A stretch of 64,000 bases of DNA from Algoriphagus sp. (GTDB lineage Bacteria > Bacteroidota > Bacteroidia > Cytophagales > Cyclobacteriaceae): contig NZ_JAUXYL010000038.1 of NCBI RefSeq assembly GCF_030694375.1, positions 372,001 to 436,000 on the forward strand. Direction: 5' to 3'. This document shows, piece by piece, positions 34,773 to 43,500 of the stretch; position 1 is the stretch's first letter, and every line of letters starts with the position of its first letter. The translations under genes and the position numbers were made by a program. The notes below the pieces were generated by a model. The model ran no database searches, was not told the DNA's origin, and saw only the letters and a program-made list of their open reading frames with translations.

Positions 34773-35132
34773 TTCTTTCATTCTTAATTGAATCCCCTCC
34801 ATTTGAAAGTATTTCGTTAGTCCGATACCTAGACCAATCCCGCCTAGAACCCCTAAAAATGTAAGACCTTTATTTAGAATATTATCTTCTTCAAGATTCA
34901 TTTTTTCCTGAATCATTATTATAAGGCTGATTGAGAAAACAAAAATTGATATTCCAAAAAGCCATTTTGTCCAGAAAATTAGTGGTTGTATTCTCGAATT
35001 GAATATATTGTTCTCAGCAAGAGTTTTTGATTCATCATCAATATATTTTTTAGTGGTATCATATTTTAGATTGACTTTTCTCCAAAGAAAAGAAAATATA
35101 AGCGTACATAGAAACGATATTAAATAGCCCAT
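34767..35132 (-). CDS. Small hypothetical membrane protein
   Basis: A 121-residue protein with about three hydrophobic helices (near residues 2-14, 50-70 and 88-106) and charged loops. I recognise no family. The C-terminus is basic and ends in the shared terminator. It is convergent with the pentapeptide/channel gene and AT-rich like the rest of the defence region. It could be a membrane partner of the channel or an unrelated passenger; nothing in the sequence settles this. Confidence 0.55.
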   Translation of the reverse strand: MGYLISFLCTLIFSFLWRKVNLKYDTTKKYIDDESKTLAENNIFNSRIQPLIFWTKWLFGISIFVFSISLIIMIQEKMNLEEDNILNKGLTFLGVLGGIGLGIGLTKYFQMEGIQLRMKEK

Positions 35133-35466
35133 TTTGAGAATATTATTTAGTAATGTAATTTCGATTAGTGGTTTTTGACCTATTATTAAATTAATAATAC
35201 CCCTTTATCTTTTAAAATGCAATTCCTTATTCTTCCTTTTGCTTACGATTTCGAGGATGAAATCAACTTTGGATTAAATTCTTTTCTATTTCTGAAAAAA
35301 GAAGAAAAGTTTCAAAGTACTCGGTAATCTCTGTGAAGGGAGGCATTTGCTTTTGAATTTTTTCAAGAATTGTGCCTGAAATCCACCGTATCATTCTATT
35401 GCTAAATCTACAATTATTTCCAAGAAGAGAATTTACATTGCTTAAAAGCAGTCTAGGATAGCTCAA

Positions 35467-35675
35467 TTCCCCCCGTTTCGCCCACTCCTTTCGTTCCGAT
35501 TCATTCGTGCCATTTTCCAAATGACAGCTCTTTTCTCTCCACTCTAGGAAAGGGCTTTCACTCCCCACGGCTACCGCTTCATTCCACTTACCCTTCTCCC
35601 GAGTCCCGGCAAGCCTGGGACTCGGGAAGGCCGTTTTGTGAAGCCGTAGCATGAGCCTCCTCCCCAAGTGCAAGC
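35467..35675 (+). repeat. Left ~205-bp direct repeat flanking the Zn/Cd/Hg island
   Basis: Aligns in direct orientation with 49828-50032, with only scattered substitutions and a few short indels. Shared landmarks in order are CCCCGTTTCGCCCACTCC, GGGCTTTCACTCCCCACGG, a strong hairpin (35600-35624) and GAAGCCGTAGC. The repeats enclose the complete second metal island. An open minus-strand frame crosses this copy but differs from the other copy, so the unit is unlikely to be coding. Confidence 0.85.
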
Positions 35676-35801
35676 GATTAACCAATAAAGCCGTCAAGTT
35701 ATCGGACAGATAACTGCGCACCATCAAAACAACTGACTGTCACACAAGAACCTGGGAAAAATTCTACTCAGAAAATAAAGTTTTTATCATAAAAGATATA
35801 T

Positions 35802-35817
35802 GTTAGATCAGTCTAAC
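35802..35817 (+). promoter_or_regulatory. Candidate operator (DtxR/IdeR-like dyad) before the di-heme operon
   Basis: The dyad GTTAGA-TCAG-TCTAAC sits immediately upstream of the -7-like box TACTTTTA at 35822-35829 and about 31 bp before the GTG start of the di-heme oxidoreductase gene. The core TTAG-N6-CTAA resembles binding sites of DtxR/IdeR iron-dependent repressors. No DtxR gene is in the window, so the regulator would be encoded by the host or be a different family. Confidence 0.5.
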
Positions 35818-35848
35818 TTATTACTTTTACCATTCTAATAATAAGAAT

Positions 35849-37033
35849 GTGAAGAAGCTGATTCTGATACTACTAGGCTGTCTGGCCTTCGCCTGTGAAA
35901 ATATCATTCCCGAGCCACCGGCAGTGGATGAAATTCTAGACGGCCCAATTGATGGGCTAAACTCAAGCGAGCAAGCCCGATTTCTGGCCGGGGATTTTGC
36001 CTTCAATGATGAGGTATTTTCCTCCGGAACAGGTCTGGGGCCTACATTTGTGGCTACTTCCTGTGGTAGTTGCCATGCTGGTGATGGAAAAGGCCATCCG
36101 TTTACTACACTGACACGCTTTGGTCAGACGGCTCCAAATACGCCTCCCAACCTGCTTATCGGAGGTCCTCAACTCCAAAATAGAGCTATACCAGGATACA
36201 CACCGGAAATACTTCCGGAAGGAACACCATTTATGAAGCTAACCCCACCTGCCGTCACGGGCTTGGGTTTGCTGTCAGCCCTTACAGATGAGCAGATCCT
36301 GACTAATGCAGACCCTTATGATCTTGATGGAGACGGAATTTCCGGGGTGCCCAACTATGTAAATCCTCCCGCTTATTTTGTTCCTAAGTGGTTTCATCAA
36401 GATGCAAATGGGCGCTATATGGGGCGCTTTGGCAAAAAGGCAGCTACCATCGATCTGCTCCAGCAGACCGTATCAGCGTACAACCAGGACATGGGCATCA
36501 CTTCTACATTTGAACCAGTTGACCCTTTTTCAGGATTGGAAGTGGATCCGGAAGTGAGCGACCAGACCGTCAGGGATGTGGTTTTTTACCTCCGTACACT
36601 AAAAGCACCTATCCAGCGCTCACAAAATGACCAACAAATAATTCAGGGTAAGACTTTGTTTTCCCAAATCCAATGTGGGGATTGCCACACCCCAGAATGG
36701 ACCACCCCAACCTCTGATATTGTAGCTTTGTCCAATAAAACCTTTTTTCCCTATACAGACCTGTTGTTGCATGATATGGGGCCGGGATTGGATGACGGTG
36801 TAACCGAAGGCTCTGCTGAAACTTTCGAATGGCGGACACCTCCCCTTTGGGGTTTGGGTCTTTCTCCAAATTCCCAAGGAGGCAGCTACTTTCTCATGCA
36901 CGATGGCCGGGCCAGCAGCATTGAGGAGGCAATTTTACTGCACGGAGGTGAGGCAAATAGCAGCCGTACCAAGTTTGAGTCGCTATCTGCCGAAGATAGA
37001 ACTGCTTTGATCCGTTTTCTTGAATCCTTATAA
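35849..37033 (+). CDS. Di-heme oxidoreductase (DUF1111-like) lipoprotein
   Basis: A 394-residue exported protein starting at GTG; the overlapping ATG is followed directly by a stop. The lipobox FAC lies at residue 16. Two c-type haem motifs are seen, CGSCH at 72-76 and CGDCH at 276-280, the arrangement of the di-heme DUF1111/'thiol oxidoreductase' family related to MauG and cytochrome c peroxidases. Relatives often lie near imelysin-type iron-uptake genes, but here the partners are a Rieske protein and a porin. It likely transfers electrons in the periplasm to or from a metal or peroxide substrate; the substrate is unknown. Confidence 0.88.
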   Translation: MKKLILILLGCLAFACENIIPEPPAVDEILDGPIDGLNSSEQARFLAGDFAFNDEVFSSGTGLGPTFVATSCGSCHAGDGKGHPFTTLTRFGQTAPNTPPNLLIGGPQLQNRAIPGYTPEILPEGTPFMKLTPPAVTGLGLLSALTDEQILTNADPYDLDGDGISGVPNYVNPPAYFVPKWFHQDANGRYMGRFGKKAATIDLLQQTVSAYNQDMGITSTFEPVDPFSGLEVDPEVSDQTVRDVVFYLRTLKAPIQRSQNDQQIIQGKTLFSQIQCGDCHTPEWTTPTSDIVALSNKTFFPYTDLLLHDMGPGLDDGVTEGSAETFEWRTPPLWGLGLSPNSQGGSYFLMHDGRASSIEEAILLHGGEANSSRTKFESLSAEDRTALIRFLESL

Positions 37034-37045
37034 TCTTCCAAATCC

Positions 37046-37486
37046 ATGAATAGAAATGAGTTTATCAAAACCTGTGGATGGGGGTGCTTTGGCATCATGA
37101 CGGGAATTTCCGGCTTAACATCCTGTGCGGGCACCAGGTATTTTCAGGCTAGCCTTGAAGGGGATTATATGATTGTTCCGCTGGATGCATTCGTGAATTC
37201 GAAGGATGATCAATCCAGCTTCCGGCCAAGTGTGATAGCGCATCACGAATCACTTCAATATCCGATTGCGGTTTTCCGGCTGTCTGAAACAGAATACCAA
37301 GCCTTATGGATGCGGTGCACCCATCAAGGCACAGAACTTCAGGTTTTTGGCGACAGGCTCCAATGCCCGGCCCATGGTAGTGAATTCACCAATACCGGTA
37401 TGGTGCAAAACGGCCCGGCAGACGACCCCTTGCGAACCTTTCCGGTTCGGATTGAAGCAAACACCTTGAAGATCGACTTGAAATGA
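37046..37486 (+). CDS. Rieske [2Fe-2S] protein
   Basis: A 146-residue exported protein. The cluster ligands are visible: CTH at C91 and H93, CPAH at C107 and H110, followed by GSEF. The N-terminus carries a hydrophobic signal with LTSC as a lipobox, so it is probably membrane-tethered in the periplasm. It follows the di-heme gene by 12 bp and overlaps the porin gene by 4 bp. A Rieske centre next to a di-heme protein suggests a short periplasmic electron chain. Stand-alone Rieske lipoproteins of this type have no assigned partner. Confidence 0.9.
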   Translation: MNRNEFIKTCGWGCFGIMTGISGLTSCAGTRYFQASLEGDYMIVPLDAFVNSKDDQSSFRPSVIAHHESLQYPIAVFRLSETEYQALWMRCTHQGTELQVFGDRLQCPAHGSEFTNTGMVQNGPADDPLRTFPVRIEANTLKIDLK

Positions 37487-38709
37487 AAAAATATTTATTC
37501 CTTCCAGTCTTCTTGTTTGCCTTGGTTGCAAATGCCCAGATTGACAGTACGCTGTTAAAAAGAGTACCAGTCGATACTTCATATACCAGAGCCATGAACA
37601 TGGATGCAGTGTACAACCGTCCTTTTCTTCAGATAGGGAATTTACCGGCTTCCATTGGCGGGTACGTAGAGGCCGATTATCAATACATGGGCCAAGATGG
37701 GATCACTGAGGGCCACAGTTTTCGTATCCCCCGCTTTACGCTCTTTGTCGCCTCTTCGATTCACAGGAAAATCAAGTTCCTCTCTGAGATTGAGTTGGAG
37801 GAAGGTGGAAAACAAATATCCATCGAATTTGCTGCATTGGATTTAACTTTTCATCCACTACTAAACCTCCGAGGTGGAGTGGTAATGAATCCCATCGGGG
37901 CATTCAACCAAAATCATGACGGTCCAAAATGGGAATTTGTGGATCGGCCAATTGCCATGACAGAAATGCTGCCAGCCACCTGGAGCAATGTCGGATTTGG
38001 TCTGTATGGTAAATATTATTCAAAGGCCTGGGCTTTTGGGTATGAAGCTTACCTGACCAATGGCTTCGACAACAGTATCATCAGCAATAATCAAAACAAA
38101 ACTTTCCTCCCGGCAGCAAAAGAAAATGCCCTGCGCTTTGAGGAAAGCAGTAATGGGCAACCCTTGTTTACGGGCAAAATAGCAGTCAGAAACAACAAGG
38201 TGGGAGAAATAGGACTTTCCTACATGGGGGGGATTTATAACCGATTTGAGGAAGATGGTCTCGTTTTGGATGCCAAAAGACGCCTGGACGTATTAGCGGT
38301 GGATTTCAATACTACCATTTCGGCAACAAAGACTTATTTGGTTGGCGAATGGGCCTGGGTACTGGTTGATGTACCGGAGACTTATAGTCAGCAATATGGT
38401 GAACGGCAAAAGGGAGGGTTCGTAGACATTGTACAACCTATCCTGAGAGGAAAACTGGCAGGTTTTGATAAAGCAGTGTTCAGTCTGGCCTGCCGACTGG
38501 AATATGTGGACTGGAACGTGGGAAGTTTCGAGGAAACCGGAGGAAATATTTCTGATGATTTGTGGGCAGTAGTTCCGGCAATCAGTTTCAGGCCGGTATC
38601 ACAAACCGTCATCCGACTTAACTACCGGTACATGCAACAACAGGATATCTTGGGAAATCCACCGGCTAAAATCGGGGGAGTGCAATTTGGGTTATCAAGC
38701 TACTTTTAA
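37483..38709 (+). CDS. Outer-membrane porin-like beta-barrel protein
   Basis: A 408-residue exported protein with a signal peptide (about residues 1-18, ending ANAQ). The mature part alternates amphipathic strands with many aromatic residues and ends in SSYF, the aromatic C-terminus of outer-membrane barrels. It resembles phosphate-selective-porin-like (OprP/OprO-type) proteins of Bacteroidetes. It is translationally coupled to the Rieske gene (4-bp overlap). Together with the di-heme protein it may import or display a metal or anion substrate for redox conversion. Confidence 0.8.
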   Translation: MKKYLFLPVFLFALVANAQIDSTLLKRVPVDTSYTRAMNMDAVYNRPFLQIGNLPASIGGYVEADYQYMGQDGITEGHSFRIPRFTLFVASSIHRKIKFLSEIELEEGGKQISIEFAALDLTFHPLLNLRGGVVMNPIGAFNQNHDGPKWEFVDRPIAMTEMLPATWSNVGFGLYGKYYSKAWAFGYEAYLTNGFDNSIISNNQNKTFLPAAKENALRFEESSNGQPLFTGKIAVRNNKVGEIGLSYMGGIYNRFEEDGLVLDAKRRLDVLAVDFNTTISATKTYLVGEWAWVLVDVPETYSQQYGERQKGGFVDIVQPILRGKLAGFDKAVFSLACRLEYVDWNVGSFEETGGNISDDLWAVVPAISFRPVSQTVIRLNYRYMQQQDILGNPPAKIGGVQFGLSSYF

Positions 38710-38740
38710 CTGCATTGTATTCCAAAGGGGTAATTTCAGT

Positions 38741-38797
38741 ATTTAAGGCTTTGCTTAAATAAGTTCCACTCCATACCTTTGTTAAGCAAATGCTTAA
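38741..38797 (+). promoter_or_regulatory. ArsR promoter with two operators
   Basis: A complete Bacteroidetes promoter is visible: -33 TTTG at 38750-38753, a 20-bp spacer, and -7 TACCTTTG at 38774-38781. Operator A, ATTTAAG-N6-CTTAAAT (38741-38760), covers the -33 box. Operator B, TTAAGCA-AA-TGCTTAA (38782-38797), starts at the base after the -7 box. Both resemble SmtB/ArsR operators, so the repressor encoded at 38808 should block its own promoter until metal binds. Confidence 0.8.
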
Positions 38798-38807
38798 ATA
38801 CAAAGTT

Positions 38808-39176
38808 ATGAATACATGCATCCGTGTCTTTGCCGATAGCGACCAGATCAATAGGTGCAGGGAAGACTTGAAAAGCAAGGGGGAAGGTTTTTTAGAACTG
38901 GCAGATGTACTGAATCTTGCCGGTAATGCGGTTCGCCTCAAAATCCTGTACCTCCTGAATCAGGAAAATGAACTTTGTCCGTGCGACTTATCAGACATTT
39001 TGGGTATGACAGTTCCGGCCGTCTCCCAACATTTGAAAAAGCTGAAGGATGCAGGAGTCGTGACTACTAAAAAATCGGGGCAAACCATTTTTTATTCAGT
39101 AGAAGCGCAAAGTCAGCGAATCATTTCGTCAGTGCTCGATTTGTTTAACCTCCCAAATTCAATTGCTACGTTATGA
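38808..39176 (+). CDS. ArsR/SmtB-family metal-responsive repressor
   Basis: A 122-residue winged-helix repressor. ATG 38808 is chosen because an upstream in-frame start (38790) lies inside an operator. Residues C57 and C59 in ELCPCDL on the alpha-3 helix are metal-sensing cysteines like those of CadC/ArsR/CmtR. The recognition helix is around VPAVSQHLKKL (68-78). Two matching palindromes flank its promoter. It overlaps merTP by 4 bp, so it heads the mercury/metal operon. Sensing of Hg, Cd or Pb is likelier than Zn because of the Cys ligands; this is inference. Confidence 0.9.
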   Translation: MNTCIRVFADSDQINRCREDLKSKGEGFLELADVLNLAGNAVRLKILYLLNQENELCPCDLSDILGMTVPAVSQHLKKLKDAGVVTTKKSGQTIFYSVEAQSQRIISSVLDLFNLPNSIATL

Positions 39177-39772
39177 AAAAATCCCTTTTAACCAGCGGCC
39201 TTATAGCCGCTTTAGTGAGTTCCCTTTGCTGTATCACCCCGGTGCTTGCTCTAGTGGCCGGTGCGAGCGGGATCGCGTCCACTTTCTCCTGGCTGGATCC
39301 AGCACGGCCTTTTTTTGTAAGTATCACCGTGATTGTGTTGGGATTTGCCTGGTACCAGAAGCTTAAAGCCAGGAAAGCAGAAGACATCGAATGTGCATGT
39401 GAAGATGATGAGAAACCAAGCTTTTGGCAGACAAAAAAGTTCTTATCAATAATCACGGTTTTTGCAGCCCTGATGTTAACATTTCCGCTCTATGCTCACA
39501 TTTTCTACCCCAAAGCCGACAAGCAACTGGTCATCGTAGAGAAGTCCGATATACAGACCGTAAATTTTGAAATCAAAGGAATGACATGTCAGGGCTGTGC
39601 AACTCATGTCGAGCACGAAGTAAATAAGCTCGATGGTATACTAAGAGTAGCTGCTTCTTATGAATTGGGCAATGCCGTTGTAGAATTTGACAATACAAAA
39701 ACAGGTATTCAGGAAATACAACAAGCCATCAACTCAACGGGATATTCCGTGACCAATAAAACAGAGAAATAA
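39173..39772 (+). CDS. merTP: MerTP-like mercuric ion transport protein (fused MerT and MerP)
   Basis: A 199-residue inner-membrane protein. The first half has three membrane helices, with a vicinal Cys pair C19-C20 in helix 1 (SLCCITP) and a second Cys pair in the cytoplasmic loop (ECACEDD), as in MerT. The C-terminal part (about 130-199) is a MerP/HMA domain with GMTCQGC (C139, C142). In the family this chain takes up Hg(II) for reduction. No mercuric reductase (MerA) gene is present in the window, so uptake would need MerA elsewhere or another role. It overlaps the ArsR gene by 4 bp. Confidence 0.85.
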   Translation: MKKSLLTSGLIAALVSSLCCITPVLALVAGASGIASTFSWLDPARPFFVSITVIVLGFAWYQKLKARKAEDIECACEDDEKPSFWQTKKFLSIITVFAALMLTFPLYAHIFYPKADKQLVIVEKSDIQTVNFEIKGMTCQGCATHVEHEVNKLDGILRVAASYELGNAVVEFDNTKTGIQEIQQAINSTGYSVTNKTEK

Positions 39773-39982
39773 ATGGAAATCATATTAGAATCAACCATCA
39801 CCTGCCCTAATTGTGGCCATCAGAAGGAAGAAACCATGCCCACTGACGCCTGTCAGTATTTCTATGAATGTGAAAACTGCCACAAGGTGCTAAAACCAAA
39901 AGAAGGAGATTGTTGCGTGTATTGCAGTTATGGAACGGTCAAATGTCCGCCAATACAGGAAAATGGCGGTAGCTGTTGCTAA
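39773..39982 (+). CDS. GDCCVxC-family Cys-rich small protein
   Basis: A 69-residue protein whose ATG immediately follows the merTP stop. It carries CPNCG near the N-terminus, CENC in the middle, the signature GDCCVYCSYG, and ends GGSCC. This is the GDCCVxC family found next to merT-type genes, in which some members have selenocysteine at one Cys. No signal peptide is present, so it should be cytoplasmic. It probably binds mercury or a related soft metal handed over by MerTP, which is inference from context. Confidence 0.88.
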   Translation: MEIILESTITCPNCGHQKEETMPTDACQYFYECENCHKVLKPKEGDCCVYCSYGTVKCPPIQENGGSCC

Positions 39983-40039
39983 AATCTTGTTCGATTTGCA
40001 ATACCCTTGCGTCCTATTATTGTGTTCCTTTGCAGGCAA

Positions 40040-40438
40040 ATGAAATTCATTCTTTCCATATCGTTAGGTTTTCTGTTCCTGATCCAGGCATTGGGGCCTA
40101 CTATGGATTTATGCTGTGAATTGCCAAAGCTTCCAGTACTTTTTGAACACTACGAGGAGCAGTCTGAACACGACGGAACTTCATTTCTGGAATTTCTTGA
40201 TTTCCATTATGGAGACGGTCAAAATGAAGAAGACCACCACCATGATGACGAGCATGACAAGAACTTACCCTTCCATGACCAGCATCAGTGTTCCCATGGC
40301 TCCATTTTTATTACCCCTTTAATGGAAAAAGTGGAAATACCCACCCAATCCTTTTTCACACTTACTCAGACAGGTTTTTACAGCTTCTCACTCTGCTCTG
40401 AACACCCCGAATCCCCATTCCAGCCGCCCAAGGCCTGA
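40040..40438 (+). CDS. Exported His/Cys small protein (HYC_CC_PP-like)
   Basis: A 132-residue protein from the ATG at 40040; a frame extension upstream to 40007 lacks a better start. The signal-like helix (about residues 1-20) is followed by a CC pair (LCCEL), a strongly His/Asp-rich stretch near 69-92, HQCSHG, and a terminal PPKA. The layout matches the small protein at 11194-11562 in the copper island. Small exported proteins of this type accompany heavy-metal efflux genes in Bacteroidetes, where they may act as periplasmic metal buffers for the pump encoded next. Confidence 0.7.
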   Translation: MKFILSISLGFLFLIQALGPTMDLCCELPKLPVLFEHYEEQSEHDGTSFLEFLDFHYGDGQNEEDHHHDDEHDKNLPFHDQHQCSHGSIFITPLMEKVEIPTQSFFTLTQTGFYSFSLCSEHPESPFQPPKA

Positions 40439-40586
40439 TTTTCCGGACATTTAAATTGAAGTAGTTATTACTTCCAAGCTGTTGCATGGAGGTGATCCTG
40501 CATTTTCAATTTACTCCCCCAGCTCAAAATTCAAGGGCTTTTTCTGCCCTGTCTATCCAAAAAATCAGATTCATAAATGCTAAAAA

Positions 40587-43500
40587 ATGCTGGATAAAAT
40601 CATTCAATTTTCAGTCAAAAACAAACTGATCATAGGCCTGCTCACGCTTGGTTTGATCATTTGGGGAGGCTACTCCCTTTCGAGACTTCCCATTGATGCC
40701 GTACCGGATATTACTAACAATCAGGTTCAGGTCATCACCTCCTCCCCATCTCTGGCAGCTGAGGAGGTAGAACGTTTAATTACATTCCCCATCGAAATTA
40801 CCATGGCAACCATCCCGGAGTTGGAGGAGATTCGTTCCTTTTCCCGCTTTGGTTTGTCTGTGGTGACCATCGTGTTTAAAGAAGATGTGGATGTGTATTG
40901 GGCTCGTCAGCAGGTAAGTGAAAGGCTGACCGATGTACAAGCACAAATCCCTCCGGGTGTAGGTCAGCCGGGCATGGCTCCCATCACTACCGGACTCGGA
41001 GAAATCTATCAATATGTGGTGGGAACCGAGAAGGGTTATGAAGATCAATACGATGCCCGTGAACTTCGTACGATTCAGGACTGGATTGTCCGAAGGCAAT
41101 TACTCGGTACTCCAGGGGTTGCGGATGTGAGCAGCTTTGGCGGTTACCTTAAACAATATGAAATCGCCATAGACCCGGATAGACTAAAGGCCATGAACGT
41201 TTCCATTGCCGATATTTTCCAGGCACTGGAAGAAAACAACGAGAATACCGGAGGGGCTTACATTGAAAAAAACCTCAGCGCCTATTTTATCCGAAGTGAA
41301 GGCCTGGTGAGCGACATGGACGACATCCGAAACATGCTCATCAAAAATAATCCGGATGGAATTCCGGTTCTCATAAAGGATGTGGCTGAGGTAAAGCTTG
41401 GTAATTCAGTGCGGTATGGAGCCACTACCCGAGACGGTGAGGGTGAGGTGGTGAGTGCCATTGTGATGATGCTAAAGGGAGAAAACTCCGCGGAAGTAAT
41501 TGAGAATGTAAAGAGTCGAATTGCTGAGATACAAAAAACATTGCCGGAGGGAGTAACCATCGAGCCCTTCCTGGACCGAACAAAATTGGTAAACACTGCC
41601 ATTGGTACGGTGAGCAAAAACCTGGCTGAAGGTGCCTTGATCGTGATCTTTGTTTTGTTGCTGCTCTTGGGAAATCTCCGTGCAGGTTTGATTGTAGCCT
41701 CGGTCATTCCCCTTGCGCTCCTTTTTGCTTTTGGAATGATGAACTTCTTTGGCGTGTCGGGTAACCTGATGAGCTTGGGCGCTATTGATTTTGGGTTGAT
41801 CGTGGATGGGGCGGTCATCATTGTAGAGGCCACGTTGCATCATTTGGGCTTGTTGAAACTGGGAAGAAAGCTGACCCAGAATGAAATGGACGAGGAAGTG
41901 TACCAGTCGGCCAGCAAAATCCGGAATTCCGCCGCATTCGGAGAAATCATCATTTTAATCGTGTACCTCCCCATTCTTGCTTTAGTGGGGATTGAGGGAA
42001 AAATGTTTGGCCCTATGGCACAGACGGTGAGTTTTGCCATTCTGGGAGCATTTATCCTTTCGCTAACCTATGTGCCGATGATGTCAGCACTGGTTCTGAG
42101 CAAGAACACTGATTACAAGCCCAATATTTCGGACAAGCTCATGGCTTTTTTCCACAGATTGTACGATCCGGCTATCCGTTGGTCAATGCACAAAAGGCCG
42201 CTGATCTTAATCCTGACTGCGGGCTTGTTTCTGGCTTCCTTTTGGGTCTTTTCCAATATGGGTGGGGAATTTATTCCAACCCTAGAGGAAGGAGACTTTG
42301 CTGTAGAAACGAGGGTGATGACTGGCAGCTCGCTTGAAAACACCATCCAGGCAACGACTCAGGCAGAAAAAATTCTACTAGAACAGTTCCCGGAAGTAAA
42401 GCAGGTAGTATCTAAAATTGGTGCAGGAGAAATCCCAACTGATCCCATGCCGGTAGAAGCTGCTGACATGATGGTGATTCTGGAAAACAAAGATGAATGG
42501 GTCTCTGCCTCTAACAGGGAAGAATTAGCCAACAAAATGGCCGAAGCTCTGGAGGTCATTCCGGGAGTTACTTTCGGATTTCAGCAACCCATCCAGATGC
42601 GCTTTAACGAACTCATGACTGGGGTTCGGCAGGATGTAGCGGTTAAGATATACGGAGAGGATCTCAATGAGCTTTCGGAATATGCCGAACAGATAGGACG
42701 GCTGGCTTCCGGTGTGGAAGGTGCTCAAGATTTGTATATAGAAGAGGTAACCGGTGTTCCGCAGATTGTCATTAATTACAAACGGGATCAATTGGCCAAA
42801 TACGGCCTGAGCATCCGGGATGTAAACCGCTCGGTCCAGGCTGCCTTTGCCGGAGCGTCTGCAGGGCTGGTTTACGAAAACGAAAGACGCTTTGACCTGG
42901 TGGTCCGATTGGATAAGACCAATCGGGAGGATGTAGAGTCCGTTCAGAACCTTTACATCGCTAGGAAGGATGGACACCAAATACCGCTCTATCAGGTGGC
43001 CGAAGTGGAAATCCAGGAAGGTCCTTACCAAATCCAACGAGACGACACCCGCAGACGGATCATTGTAGCATTCAATGTACGTAACCGGGATGTGGAAAGC
43101 ATAGTAACAGAGCTTCAGCAGAAAATTGAAGAGACGGTCGTATTTGCACCCGGCTACACCGTGTCTTACGGTGGGCAGTTTGAAAACCTGGTTGAAGCCC
43201 GTGAACGACTCTCCTTAGCTGTGCCTCTAGCCCTGCTATTGATATTTGTGTTACTCTATTTCACTTTCGGTTCCATTAAGCAGGGCATCCTCATTTTCAC
43301 AGCCATCCCACTTTCTGCCATTGGGGGAATCTTCGCTTTATGGCTCAGGGATATGCCATTCAGTATTTCTGCAGGCGTTGGTTTCATTGCTTTATTTGGG
43401 GTAGCAGTGCTGAATGGCATTGTCCTCATTGGTGAATTCAATCACCTGAAAAAAGAAGGTGTATCTGATATTTTCGAACGGATTTACAAAGGCACGAGTG

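Larger units (their letters stand above)
35133..35848 (+). other. 716-bp noncoding boundary region
   Basis: No convincing gene. AT-rich sequence to about 35460 is followed by a GC-richer ~205-bp repeat (35467-35675) also present at 49828-50032. After it comes AT-rich sequence with a dyad at 35802-35817 and a TACTTTTA -7-like box at 35822-35829, about 20 bp before the GTG start of the di-heme gene. Confidence 0.6.

Noticed and set aside
35263-35727. Open minus-strand frame of 154 codons across the left direct repeat
   Set aside because: The matching frame is not kept in the right repeat, which has small indels, and the product has no recognisable domain. The repeat is better explained as noncoding.
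35849-37033. Di-heme gene as a simple cytochrome c peroxidase
   Set aside because: The spacing of the haem motifs and flanking sequence fit the DUF1111-like group better than classical peroxidases; the enzymatic activity is left open.
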